Assembly: GCA_024449915.1 (NCBI GenBank)
Contig: JAMZAV010003093.1
Coordinates: 162,746-226,745, forward strand
Length of the DNA: 64,000 nucleotides
Direction of reading: 5' to 3'
Source of the DNA: Sweltsa coloradensis
Lineage: Eukaryota > Arthropoda > Insecta > Plecoptera > Chloroperlidae
Part shown: positions 53,670 through 63,647 of the stretch, piece by piece
How positions within the stretch are numbered: position 1 is the first letter of the stretch
Layout of the letters: every line of letters starts with the position of its first letter
Notes under the pieces: generated by a model
Seen by the model: the letters and a program-made list of their open reading frames with translations, nothing else
What the model was told of the DNA's origin: nothing
Databases searched by the model: none
Program-made: the position numbers and the translations under genes

Positions 53670-54925
53670 TTACCTCTTTTGTTCCAAGACGAAAGCGCGA
53701 ATCAGTCCCTGAATCAACGAGAAGTCCATCGCCTTGAACTTAGTGAGCACGTAAACCGCGTCGTTGACTATCTTCTTGCTCCAGTGTTGCTCGATGATCT
53801 GACACAGGACGGGGAACATCATCGGCATCACGACCTGGACGTTTTTCTCCCCCAGGTTGAGGAACCGCTGGTCCTCCCACGTGTCCAGCGCGCACCCCGG
53901 CGACGTTGTGGTGCAGAATGGCCGACGACCTGGCGAGCTGCTCTAGCACGGGAAACTTGGATTTTGGGAAAACTGTTCCGGAGTGACGAGAGAAAAGATC
54001 TCTCTCAATTCCAAAATGAACAGGATTTGGGTTCATCGCGTTTTGCTCTCGGCCAGTTGTTGAGTAGACCTTCGATCAGGTACTCGGCAATCGATGGATT
54101 CTTACGAATCATCTCCAAGACGCAATAGGTGAGATGGCGGTGGTTAGAGTGAGAGACATTTCATCCGATGAAGCGGAAGAAGAATCCTGATCAGTGACTT
54201 GTGTTTGTCTTGAGAGGCACCGAAAAAACCGTGGATGATGATCCCGAGAAGCTCGACCATCTCACTGATACCGTTGAACGGTTCCCCTCTCGTAGATAAA
54301 CTTCAAAAAGATGTTGATTGTCTCCTGTCGGATGACGGAACGATAGAGGACGTAGTTCTTGTAGATTGATAGATGATTCGGAGGAGGTTTGCGGCGTTCG
54401 CGAACATCTCCGCTTTCCAAAAGGTTGAGGTTGGAGGATGAAGTTTCGATTGATTTTTGTTTCGGGGGTTCGTCAAGTGGAGTTTGGTGAGGTGAGAAGG
54501 ACCAAGAGTAGCTCGTAGACCCATTTGAGATGTTCCAAAAAGGGGTTTGATGGTGGTCATCACGTTCTCGGGGTCCACGTTCTGGTCCCTTGGAGGGTGA
54601 CGGACGGAAGATATTGACGGCGATCATGTTGATCAGCTTACAGTAGGCCTCGTCGGTCAGTTCCCGCTCGGCAGCCAGTTTTCCCCCACCAGTTTGTGGA
54701 GGGCCTTGCGCTTTTTGGTATTTTCACTGGATGTTGGCCTTGTCGTTTGCTGAAGTCGTAGATGGTGCTGCAGAGTTGGATCTTATCGAAGAGGTCGTTT
54801 TTCTTCGTCTGGGGACTTTGTGGACGTGTGGGGGGCTAGATGGTCTCCGGGCGGGACATGTCGTGGTGATCGTCCATGTTTGTCGTCCCCCTGACGACTT
54901 AACTGCTCTTCGGAACCTGAAAAAA
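53670..54925 (-). pseudogene. PPP2R5-like: PP2A B56 (B') regulatory-subunit-like sequence, frame-broken
   Basis: B56 subunits bind the PP2A A-C core and select substrates in cytosol and nucleus; they are arrays of HEAT-like helices. Minus-strand translation in shifting frames gives, in the family's order: LFDKIQLCSTIYDFS (54.8 kb), TDEAYCKLINMIAVNIFR (54.6), VIRQETINIFLKFIYE (54.3), NGISEMVELLGIIIHGFF (54.2), ILLPLHRMKCLSL (54.17), LTYCVLEMIRKNPSI (54.1), LEQLARSSAILHHNVA (53.9), ALDTWEDQRFL and VQVVMPMMFPVL (53.8), ending with a TAA at 53670-53672. Each corresponds to a B56 block (for example IRKQINNIF, GIAELLEILGSIINGF, LLPLHKVKSLS). At least eight frame changes but few substitutions to stop are needed, so indel errors in the consensus may contribute. 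No intron interrupts about 1.2 kb, unlike typical animal B56 genes, which favours a retrocopy or a single-exon gene. The N-terminus is uncertain; TTTTTTCAG at about 54925 could be an acceptor. The extreme C-terminus (AFVLEQKR) is short and atypical. Confidence 0.8.
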
Positions 54926-54989
54926 CCCACATTACTGGAATACGAATCGTGTCCGTAACTAACATCCGGTAGAGATCTACAAGCACCAC

Positions 54990-55235
54990 AAAAGCCCCGA
55001 CCAAAACGGACGAGTCCAAGTTGACTTGAGTGCAGGTGATGAGCGCATACGAGTGATCGGCACAGAAAAACGAAAAGTGCGGTTCGGCGACGACATATCG
55101 TTCCCGCGGCCGTAATCCTAGCTTATTGGGGAGATGTATTCCTCACGGCTGCCTACGAGAACTGAAACATTTTACGACTCCCATATATACGGAACTCACT
55201 ATGCCCGGAGGCGCGCGGTAGGCCTAGTGGTGTTG
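54990..55235 (-). repeat. Segment shared with 9.2-9.4 kb, upstream of B56-like sequence
   Basis: Collinear with 9186-9400 (see there). In one minus-strand frame 55120-54950 stays open and reads FCADHSYALITCTQVNLD then LVGAFVVLVDLYR, but the 9-kb copy does not keep this frame. It may be a 5' exon, a promoter piece moved as a unit, or an unrelated repeat. Confidence 0.5.
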
Positions 55236-55743
55236 GTACATAATTTTATTAGTCAAGAACCATGTTATAAGGGTTACTGGTTGCAACTTTTAAAGGAACC
55301 AAACCGGACGTAGCGGTTGAAGTTTGGAGGGGGCATATTTGAGCGCGGGCAGTTTGAAATATAGCCCCAGTGTTGCCATATATTGCTCGTACCTCTACCA
55401 GATGAGTTTTGTGAAGATGTGTTTGTGTTTGAAAAGAAGACGACGCAAACTATGGCAACATGCATCAGCTTTTCAGGTCAGAAACGATTAAAATTTGGGT
55501 GGTAAGGGGTCGTTAGCGAAAGGGGGCGAGGGTGAAGGCCGTGCTGGGATGGCTTCCCTCTCCCCCCGCGCCCGCGAAGGCCCACAGGTTTACCACGTGC
55601 TACCCCGGATGTATTGCCATGTGCTGGGTCTCTTCAAATGAACCTGGCAGATAAACCCGAACAGTAAGAGTTTTAAAAAAATGCTGCTTGCCCCTCAAAT
55701 CACATCTTCCAATGCAACCACTAACCCACAAAGTGAAGTTGTC
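55236..55743. other. Unassigned DNA
   Basis: Includes a GC-rich stretch at 55500-55600. No supported gene. Confidence 0.3.
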
Positions 55744-55815
55744 GGTTCGGATGGTCTAGGGGCTAAGACGACCATCGAAAAGCGGGAGACCCGGGTTCAA
55801 TACCCGGTAGAGCCG
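55744..55815 (+). pseudogene. tRNA-like sequence with broken anticodon arm
   Basis: 72 bases: acceptor GGTTCGG with TAGAGCC (five or six pairs), D-arm region ATGGTCTAGGGGCTAAGAC (good A box), T arm ACCCGGGTTCAATACCCGGT (strong, B box GGTTCAATACC). The anticodon arm CGACCATCGAAAAGCGGGAG does not form a 5-bp stem. The A-box half resembles tRNA-Glu/Asp types. No T run follows closely apart from GGGTTTTATAATTTT. Confidence 0.5.
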
Positions 55816-55914
55816 GGTTTTATAATTTTGGTTTGCAATTTTATATTATTGGAATTTATTGACCACCAAGCTTATTTTAGTTATACATTTTGAATAACTT
55901 GAATCGTTACGCAA
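55816..55914. other. Unassigned spacer
   Basis: AT-rich; nothing seen. Confidence 0.3.
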
Positions 55915-56340
55915 AAATGGTAAAGTATTGTATGTGAATGATGGTGAAGCGTTTTTGGCAAATTGCTGTTTGCTCGGCTCGGCTGACCTGACACAAAAAC
56001 ACGTGTTTGAAATTTTTGAACAGAATGTCACGTAAGTAGAAATGTAGGGGTTTACAAGTAACACATTTTAAAATTGTTTTTGAAATAATGTTTAAAAAAA
56101 AAAATTACTTTTCACAAATTCGATTTCGTTAAAAAAATCCAAAATTGACCTTATTCGTGAATTTCTGGATGAGTAAGACAGAATTTTTAAAATCTATGAC
56201 TGTAGGGCTGTCCATGTGTTCTTTATTGATAACTTTGCAAAGTTTCATATACGTCGGATGCTTCTTGGTCGAGCGAATAGCTATTGCTAACCGACAAATG
56301 TGTCCTATTCCCTCCTCGGGAAACATGGGATGAACTCACA
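55915..56340 (-). mobile_element. Family J repeat copy 3, with best-preserved peptide
   Basis: Minus-strand frame from about 56326 to 56129 reads IRSTKKHPTYMKLCKVINK then EHMDSPTV and a basic/hydrophobic tail ending in a stop. The copy at 42346 keeps AKKQPTYMKLCEVVNK and MDS. Conservation of the peptide over two copies while the nucleotides diverge suggests a coding region of a transposon; the family is not recognised. The non-coding 3' part (GTGTCAGGTCAGCCGAGCCG) matches the other copies. Confidence 0.6.
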
Positions 56341-56629
56341 GAAAGAGTCGTGCTGGAGAGATTCAGCCACAGGCGACACCCTGGAGGAGAAACAGAAAAA
56401 CCCCAATTGTGTGGTGTCAGGCTGGGGGGGGGGGGGGGGGGGGGGGCTCGCCAGGTTTCCTCGCAGGGGCATATGCTCTGGGCCAAATTCTATCCCCATG
56501 GTCCAGGCCGACCTATTTTCTGTTTGCGGTGAATAAGTTCTATAATTTCTCTGCTAAAGCGCCAACTTTTAACGGGGACTTTAACATTTCATGAACTCTA
56601 AAGTTATTTATCTAAGTAAAAAAAAGATT
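56341..56629. other. Unassigned; 23-base G run
   Basis: G run at about 56423-56446. The poly-glycine and poly-proline frames across it are composition effects. Confidence 0.35.
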
Positions 56630-56975
56630 AGGGGCGCGTCAACCGTTAGGTGTTATTACGCCGCTCTAGCTTATATAGGTTATCCATTCATGCTGGTCAG
56701 AACCAGCCATGGGTTAGGGGGAGGAAAGGGGGGTTGTACGTCGCGGTCGTCATCGTCTTTATCATCGTTAGTGGTGTCATGGTTGTCTTCTTCGTCGGGG
56801 AGGTCGACAAAAGAAAGGGGGAGAGGTGCCCACGACGACCACCAGAGCTCGCCTCTAGTTTCGTTTCGTAGGGGGAGTTCCCCCTACTTTTTCTTACTAT
56901 AGCTGATGTTTGCGAGGTGGACTTTGTCTCTTTCTTCGCCATTTATTACGATTAGCAGAGCCATGCTCAGGGCCA
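56630..56975 (+). repeat. Family G repeat copy
   Basis: GGGGCGCGTCAACCGTTAGG, ACGCCGCTCTAGC, GCTGGTCAGAACCAGCC, GGGGGAGGAAAGGGGGG, CGTCGCGGTCGTCATCGTC, GAGCTCGCCTCTAGTTTCG, GCTGATGTTTGCGAGGTGGA and ATTAGCAGAGCCATGCTCAG, collinear with 46970-47272 plus 47806 onward. Confidence 0.7.
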
Positions 56976-57039
56976 ATTCTTAAGAGTTTTCTAACTTTGC
57001 ATTTATTTAAAAAAATCAATGCGAGAGGTTCGTCCAAAA

Positions 57040-57165
57040 CGTGAAAAAAATGGAAAGTCGATAAAATGGATTTCAAATCAGAAAATTCCCACCAAACCGT
57101 TTATCTTACGATAAAACCAAATTTACCTGCGCGTTCACATTGATTTAAACGTTGATATCCAGTAT
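57040..57165 (-). repeat. Segment homologous to the foldback core (38.1 kb)
   Basis: Minus strand CGTTTAAATCAATGTGAACG, CGCGCAGGTAA, AAACGGTTTGGTGGGAATTT matches 38093-38215 with small indels. No tandem-repeat arms are seen beside it, so it is an arm-less or unrelated copy of the core sequence. Confidence 0.65.
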
Positions 57166-58822
57166 GAAAATTTGCGTTTAAAAAATCTGTACACTTGGAA
57201 TAAATTCCCGAAGTTCACCAAAATTGAGTAAATTATGGAGATTTCACGATTTTTTTATTCAAAACCAATGGATTAATCTAAAAATACGCGTACTGGATCT
57301 CAAAGAATGATCATTTATAAACGTTGTGATATATGATACTGATGTTGTTAACTGTTTACCCGGAAAACCCTGAAAGCTGAGCGTCTAAACTCAGCGACTC
57401 CTAGGCCTAGGTTCGTTTTATCGTGAACATACCCAGCGTCGCCGCAAGGGTATCCCCTGCTGGCTCACGTGCCGTGTGTCTGCGTGTAGGATCCCTGGAT
57501 GACTCCCAGAGACGCGAACTTTGAACAGTGTTTCGATAGAAGACACTAGAATTTGGATGTACTACGTTACAGAAACGATCTTTAATTTGGTATTTTTTTT
57601 TCTGAAATTAAATGAAAAGGTTACCATGGTGATGTCAGAATTATCCTAACTCGGCAATAATGGAATCATGCCTTTAGTTAGACGCTTTATTTCCACAAAA
57701 CAATGTATAATGTATAACAAAAAGAACCTTAGACACATATTATAGTCAACCGGAAAAAGCATTTTTTTTCAAATGATCTAAAATAGATATAAACCAAAGG
57801 TGTATTTGAATTGGTACACATAGTGAGCAGAAGGGTTAGATTAGATTGAACTAAAATTCACTAAAAATAATGTTATTTATAGCAATGTATTCTAACGTAT
57901 TATTTTTCTATTTTCTATTGAATTGAAATTCTCCTAAAATTAATTATTTACCGTTATAAGTGCAAGAAACACTCCACATTTAGGGTTTTAGTGAAAAGTG
58001 AAAAAAAAAGATTCTACAAAACGTTAAATTTGGAAATATTAAATATTGATATTCTAAATTTAAATGCTTAAATTTGTACCTCTATAGCGGGTTTAATTTC
58101 TCGTTGGAAACCTGCTAGGTATTTTTGGATAATTTTAAATGGAATGTTCGAATGCTGTTTTGAAGACTCTGTCCCTTGCATTCGCATTAACAATTGAAGA
58201 AAATCTGCGGGAATAGACTTTCAGTATAAGGTTTGACGGTGGCGGGATGGGATGGGATGGGGAAGGATTCGTACACAGAGAATACATTATTTCCTAGTTG
58301 CCTGTCGGTCGCCTAAAGTGAGCAACTTCTGAAGTTGATTCCTCCAAAGTCTTTGTACACCCTTGTAAACAGAGGCCTCCACTGAATATTTATTAATTGG
58401 GACCTCGTATATAAAACCATGTCAAGTTTCATCGGATGAAACCGTTTACAAAAAGATAATATACCTACGGGCGTATAGTTTTGTGCACAGTCCATCGGGT
58501 AAGGCCTCAAAAGTGTGGGCTATCAAGAGGTTGACTGCTAGTTTGCTAGCGCGCGAACGTCATCTTCGTCCTCCTTCTCCTGTACACTGCACGTATTTGC
58601 AATCGGCAATGCAACACGATAAGTTTATGGGTTCTTCGCCCCTGGTAGGGAAGGAAGATGCACATCGATACTTTTTTCAAATCGATTATCGAATAGGTTG
58701 AATTGTATTATTGTCAGTTTACGACATGTGCATAGCACATGATGGGACCAATACATTAGTACTGGTAATTACAACAACAAAATACTGAATAACAATGCTA
58801 TACCCTAGCATTTGTTATTTAA
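57166..58822. other. Unassigned; SINE-2 linker fragment
   Basis: 58165-58215 carries (inverted) GTTAATGCGAATGCAAGG from the SINE-2 long-form linker. GGGATGGGATGGGATGGGG at 58243-58261 is a short tandem repeat. No gene is supported over 1.6 kb. Confidence 0.35.
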
Positions 58823-59437
58823 TTGAGCGAGCGTCTCCACTTGACTCTTTTATGGCTCGAATGTCCGTTTTTTTTTTCTGTTACTGCTTCGGTACAGGTC
58901 GCACCGTTTCTTTGATCGACCTGAAATTTGCACACATGTACATACCACCTATGCGGGTCGCTGTATAGTTTTTGAACAAAATCCGATCGTTGGTTATAAA
59001 ATAAGAAAAATAATTTAAAAAATGTTCCGATCGTTATGAAATTTTGCAAGGTCAATAAGTACAACATTCTCTCCTATTTCACAAATTTTCAGCTAAAATC
59101 GGTCAAGACCTTAAGTAGTGTAGATAAAATTACATTTTTAACAAAAATAACGTTACCATGGCAACGAAAAGTCGCAAGAGAATCACTATGCACTGCCACC
59201 TAGAAGTAATCAAAATACTATCGAGGAAGCAGTGTATTATTTGTTATCAAAAAAGTTAAAATAGTTTTCCCAAAGAAATATGTCAAGGTCCTCTAGATGG
59301 CGGTGGATTTTATCCATTCTCTCCTATTTTACAAATTTTCAGCTAAATCGGTCAAGACCTTAAAGACTAAAGTAACATTATGGGAATGTCGTACTGGTCT
59401 CGCTCAACAACGCGACGGGACTTTAGCGTTTTCCTAG
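58823..59437 (+). mobile_element. Helentron-like element, family D copy 2, with family C segment
   Basis: 5' ATTGAGCGAGCGTCTCCACT and GGTCGCACCGTTTCTTTGAT, 3' CTCGCTCAACAACGCGACGG, hairpin AACGC...GCGTT, TTTTCCTAG at 59437, as in copy 1. Between two copies of ACAAATTTTCAGCTAAA...CGGTCAAGACCTTAA lies a segment of family C (59115-59320: ACGTTACCATGGCAACGAAA, GCACTGCCACCTAGAAGTAA, CCTCTAGATGGCGGTGGATT). Confidence 0.8.
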
Positions 59438-60294
59438 TAATACGATAATATTAAAACCAAGTTCAAGTATTAGGCTACATGAATACATTTTTTAATATCA
59501 AACTATAATGATTTATAATTTTAACTGATATTTCGTGGGAGATAGAAATTGTAGGCTGTAATATTCGCCTTTTACTTTTTTTTTAAAAATCAAAGTTAAA
59601 GCGAACTTAAAAAATTGGTGTGAAAGAAGTGTGAAAACAAGAAGTTTATTGTTAAATGGTCATCAAGGAATTCTCTTAATGAGTAATAAGCTTTATTTAG
59701 AAGGAAGTCTTTCAATTGATTACCAATATTATCAATACAAAATTCAAGCCCGTTCCGACATAGATAGAATATCAAATGTGGTAAATGAAATTGAAGGGGC
59801 TTCCCACATAAAATCTCAAATTGTGTTAGAAGTGGTTTTGAATGCCACATTCATGCTCGTCTCCCTTCACATAACGGGCAATAAGTAACTGGAAACTGAG
59901 CTCGATGGTTTTAATGATGTAAAGGGCTGTCCCACACTCGGCGTGCCATACCGTTTTAAATATTAATTATTATTAGGATAACAAAATTGGTATACAAGTT
60001 TGTGAACGTATTAAACTCAATAATGGTAGCAAAGTATGTTGAATTTACACTCCGCAAACACTTTAGGGCTCATTATCTCAAAATGTTGCTGTTGCGGGAC
60101 AATCCACTTTGTTCTAACCCCCTCAATTCATTCAAATCATTCACAATCTCATGCCACTCGCTACCTCCTCCTGTCTGTCTTGCTTAGTTTTTCCCTCCAT
60201 CGGCTAAGTTCGCTCCCAAACATAAATCTCGAGAAAGACACCTATTAACCTATCTGTCTGCCCAAGAGGGAAATACTAATTACGTGATTCGGGC
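59438..60294. other. Unassigned DNA
   Basis: AT-rich. An 85-codon plus-strand frame (59631-59888) has a normal-looking composition but no recognised family and no supporting signals. Confidence 0.25.
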
Positions 60295-60405
60295 CGTTTT
60301 CAATCAATTATTGATATTTTGATTATCGAAAAAGGACTATTGATTATCGATTATCGAGATTTTACTCAAATTTTAATTATCAATCGATAATATCGATTAT
60401 CGTGT
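60295..60405. repeat. ATCGATTATCG-rich cluster
   Basis: TTGATTATCGATTATCGAG, CAATCGATAATATCGATTAT and related words occur within 110 bases and form imperfect mirror and inverted pairs. It may be a degenerate microsatellite; TATCGATA-like words also resemble DREF-type sites, but that is only a resemblance. Confidence 0.5.
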
Positions 60406-60877
60406 GCATCCGTTGCGATAACAAATAGTGATTTTACAAAATTTAAGTATCCCTCCCTCCCCCCCCCCCCCCTCCCACCCCTATTCCAACCACTTCTAAC
60501 CAATCTGACCCAATTTCATAAGAAGGCAAAAAGCCGACAAGTCCAAAATATATAAAATATAGGTCCTAAATCCTAATGTGCACATAACAAATTCTAAGGT
60601 TGTTCCTAATAGCCGCGTTGATTCTCTTAATGTCCGCGGGTGGAATCGTGTCCAGCCTGATTGATGTCGTCGTCGTCGTCTCTTCTTGCGCTGGTATGGA
60701 CCCCTCCGCTGTAAAGACTCCAGTACCAGAACTGCCATCTGTTATCGTCGACTCGACTTATTCAATTTGCTGATGATAGTATTAGCGTTGCTAAACCGTG
60801 TCTGGCGCATTTCCATAAGCCGAAACACATTTTTACTATTCCACTGTCCCATCCGTGATGATGCAGATCGTCTGCAG
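60406..60877. other. Unassigned; poly-C
   Basis: C run near 60457-60475. 60570-60640 has a faint SINE-1-like CCTAATAGCCGCGTTGATTC. No gene. Confidence 0.3.
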
Positions 60878-61470
60878 CAGTGGCGGATCTAGGACATAAT
60901 CATGGGGGGGGGGCGATTTGCGTGTGCATGTACAGTCGCCGCCCCCCATTAATTGCGCCGCAGGTGAAAATTTTGAATATCAGATTTTTTGGAGTGCATT
61001 TGGTGCGTTTTAGAAAAAATTGGTGGGCGGAATGCAATACGGAAACAATGTTATTTGTGTGCACCAATTTGTTTTGTCGTCATGTCGAGCTTACAATTTA
61101 CAGCATTGGCCTATTGCAACATTATTATAAACGTTTGATCTTATTTTCAATTCATCATTTTATTTATTTGTTAAACGTCTATCCTATTTAGTTAAAAAAC
61201 GATTCACATAGGAGGACAACTTAATAAATCGAAGTACAGTGATGCAGACACATTTCAGAGGCAAACTGATTATTTCTGACAACATAAAGGAAAGTTGATT
61301 TTTATTGGGAGTTTTAAATAAATAGTGCCGCAGACGAAAATTTTGAAAATCAGGTTTTTATGGTGCATTTGGTGCGTGCACAATAAAATAATAATTTTTT
61401 TTTAAATTTTTAAAGAATCATGGGGGGGGGGGCGATCGCCCCACCGCCCCCCCCCCTGTATCCGCCACTG
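60878..61470. mobile_element. hAT-like MITE with 8-bp target duplication
   Basis: CAGTGGCGGATCTAGG at the left, CCTGTATCCGCCACTG at the right, flanked by GTCTGCAG (60870-60877) and ATCTGCAG (61471-61478). G and C runs lie just inside both ends. GTGCCGCAGACGAAAATTTT near the right repeats GCGCCGCAGGTGAAAATTTT near the left as a direct repeat. It contains the TTTATTTG-flanked segment (61157-61220) related to the inverted-repeat arms at 22821. Confidence 0.85.
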
Positions 61471-61499
61471 ATCTGCAGAGGGTGAGTATCTGTGTATGT

Positions 61500-61565
61500 G
61501 GGAGAGGGGACAGAAGTAGATCAAGAGCTGGATATTGTAGATTTACTTATGGCTAGAAGTACGTG
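61500..61565. repeat. Short hairpin repeat, family H copy 3
   Basis: ACAGAAGTAGATCAAGAGCT and TAGATTTACTTATGGC pair imperfectly; matches the copies at 36320 and 49675. Confidence 0.45.
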
Positions 61566-61939
61566 TATTTAGCCTTTTGTCATTTTATAGAGTTTTGTAG
61601 CATCTATTTTTTGGCCACCTTAAAAACATTGTGTATGAAGTTTTTTTATATTTTCAATTTAAAATCATCAAAATTGAATTAATATCAACCGAATAAAAAT
61701 GTGTATAAACTAATTATAGATACTTTGGAAAATAGCATAAAGTAGGACTGGAAAACCTTATAGTTTTTAGCGAAAAAATAGCGCTGCGCTTTGTAGTTTT
61801 TCATTGTAGTTTCTATTCACAAAACGCTATTTTCATTTTTCACGAGCCCATACTTACAATTAATTGTATGCTTCATAGAGCGACAGAAGGTATTTCATGC
61901 ACTACGCGCGACGCTGATTCCGGAGCTCAAGGAACTACC
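61566..61939. other. Unassigned AT-rich DNA
   Basis: TAGTTTTTAGCGAAAAAATA and TAGTTTTTCATTGTAGTTTC form a loose repeat near 61760-61815. No gene. Confidence 0.3.
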
Positions 61940-62200
61940 ACCGCCACCGGCAATCCATACTGAAATTTTCTAAGGTTTTTTCAGTGCCTCAGCACCAGTC
62001 AGCGCCTCAGCTCTAGCCTCAGCGACTCAGCTCTAGCCTCAGCGACTCAGCTCTAGCCTCAGCGCCTCAGCTCTAGCCTCAGCGACTCAGCTCTAGCCTC
62101 AGCGACTCAGCCTAGTCAGCGCCTCAGCTCTAGCCTCAGCGCCTCAGCTCTAGTCAGCGCCTCAGCGCTAGCCTCAGCACCAGTCAGCGCCTCCCGCTCC
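61940..62200. repeat. SINE-2 body fragment running into a 20-bp minisatellite
   Basis: CCGGCAATCCATACTGAAAT (SINE-2) leads into about ten copies of CAGCGACTCAGCTCTAGCCT with variants CAGCGCCTCAGCTCTAG. It ends near 62195. Confidence 0.85.
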
Positions 62201-62501
62201 TTCGTGACACAGCTAGTATACTTAAAACAGCATTAATTATTCAGTTCGTCACGCTGCAGGTCTCGAATCTTTGACCTGCGCATCTCATTAACTAACAACT
62301 TGGAGTCTCACACTCTTTTTTGAAGGCAATGGTTATTGCTATTGTTATGGTAATGCAAGCTACGCGATGGAAAATCAGGCACATTGAAATCGTTCGATTT
62401 GTCATGTCCTGTGTGATTTTTTTCATACATAGCTATGTATTAGTGGGGGGGGGGATATACGCGGATGTACAGCGTATACCAAAAATTAAGTATGTATTAT
62501 T
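62201..62501. other. Unassigned DNA
   Basis: A 65-codon frame with a G run; no supported feature. Confidence 0.3.
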
Positions 62502-63192
62502 ACTAGGAAAACGCTAAAGTCCCGCCGCGTTGATGGATGAGCTTTTAAAAATGTTTAGTTTGCATGGGATATCTTTACTTTTGCAAGTTATTTGTTTTGC
62601 TGCCTACGCAATACGCATTGTAGCTGATTGTTGTCAAGTTTCTTTTGTTACCTGTCAATTGGTATTATTTTCCGTAAAAAACTTATATTAAAAGCTTTAT
62701 TTCTATAGATTTTGGCTAACTATTTAAACTTTTTCTTTTAAAAGGTACTACATCACCATAACCTTAATGTCCATGTATAATATGAACGTTGTAGCCCCAC
62801 CAGTTTGGTCAGAATTGGCCCAAATGGCACGAAAATATCGCACAAAAAATCAAAAACCTTATATTAAAAGCTTTATTTCTATGGATTCTGGCTAACTTTT
62901 TCAACTTTTTCTTTCAAAAGGTACTACATCACCATAACCTTAATGTCCATGTATAATATGAACGTTGTAGCCCCACCCGTTTGGTCAGAATTAACCCAAA
63001 TGTCACGAAAATATCGCACTAAAAATCGAAAAAAATCGTAAAAGTACGATATTCATGAGAAATATTTCTTCGATTGTACCCAAAAACAATACACCTCTAA
63101 GTTCAGAGATTTCGAAGGTCCTGTCAAATTTTCATCAAGATCGGATATGCCGTTTGCCTGGTAGAGAGTTAACAAACAGACAAAAAAACAAA

Positions 63193-63228
<36 letters not shown>

Positions 63229-63300
63229 AAAAAAAAAAAACACCCGAGCTAAATTTTTTGGGGGTCAGTGAAATTGAAGTCTTCGCTTCGCTCATCCAAT
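62502..63300 (-). mobile_element. Helentron-like non-autonomous element, family A copy 5 (best preserved)
   Basis: Plus strand ACTAGGAAAACGCTAAAGTC, CCGCCGCGTTGATGGATGAG, two direct repeats (CCACCAGTTTGGTCAGAATT and CCACCCGTTTGGTCAGAATT about 180 apart), ATATGCCGTTTGCCTGG, ACAAACAGACAAAAAA, a long A run, then CTTCGCTTCGCTCATCCAAT. It serves as reference for the distorted copy at 44212. Confidence 0.85.
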
Positions 63301-63640
63301 GAACCTCTACGTACACTACACAAAAACAATCAGGGCTTATACGCTGGAACCATCGAGTATATAACCATCCTGGAACGTTGTATACTGTGTATATCTCATG
63401 GTACAAATGAGGAAATCAAATGTCAAGGTCACGGAATATAATAACATAATTTTACAATAACAACCATCACCAGTCACAGAATCGAAAAAAATCAGGGGCT
63501 GATGGTATAAAACCATGCGCTTTAGCTAGGATAGAGCGTATACCCATAAATAATTTTTGGATTACACCTGCACTGTACATAATATTCATACAAACATACA
63601 TACAAATATACAAAGTCTACATATATTTGTAATATAAATC
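63301..63640. other. Unassigned DNA
   Basis: Nothing supported; ACATACATACAAATATAC is a minor repeat. Confidence 0.3.
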
Positions 63641-63647
63641 CAAATAA

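Noticed and set aside
56284..56594. Overlapping glycine- or proline-rich frames
   Set aside because: Caused by the 23-base G run; not conserved, and run length is uncertain.
61985..62195. Possible CRISPR array (short regular repeats)
   Set aside because: Unit is 20 bp, head to tail with no spacers, in animal DNA.
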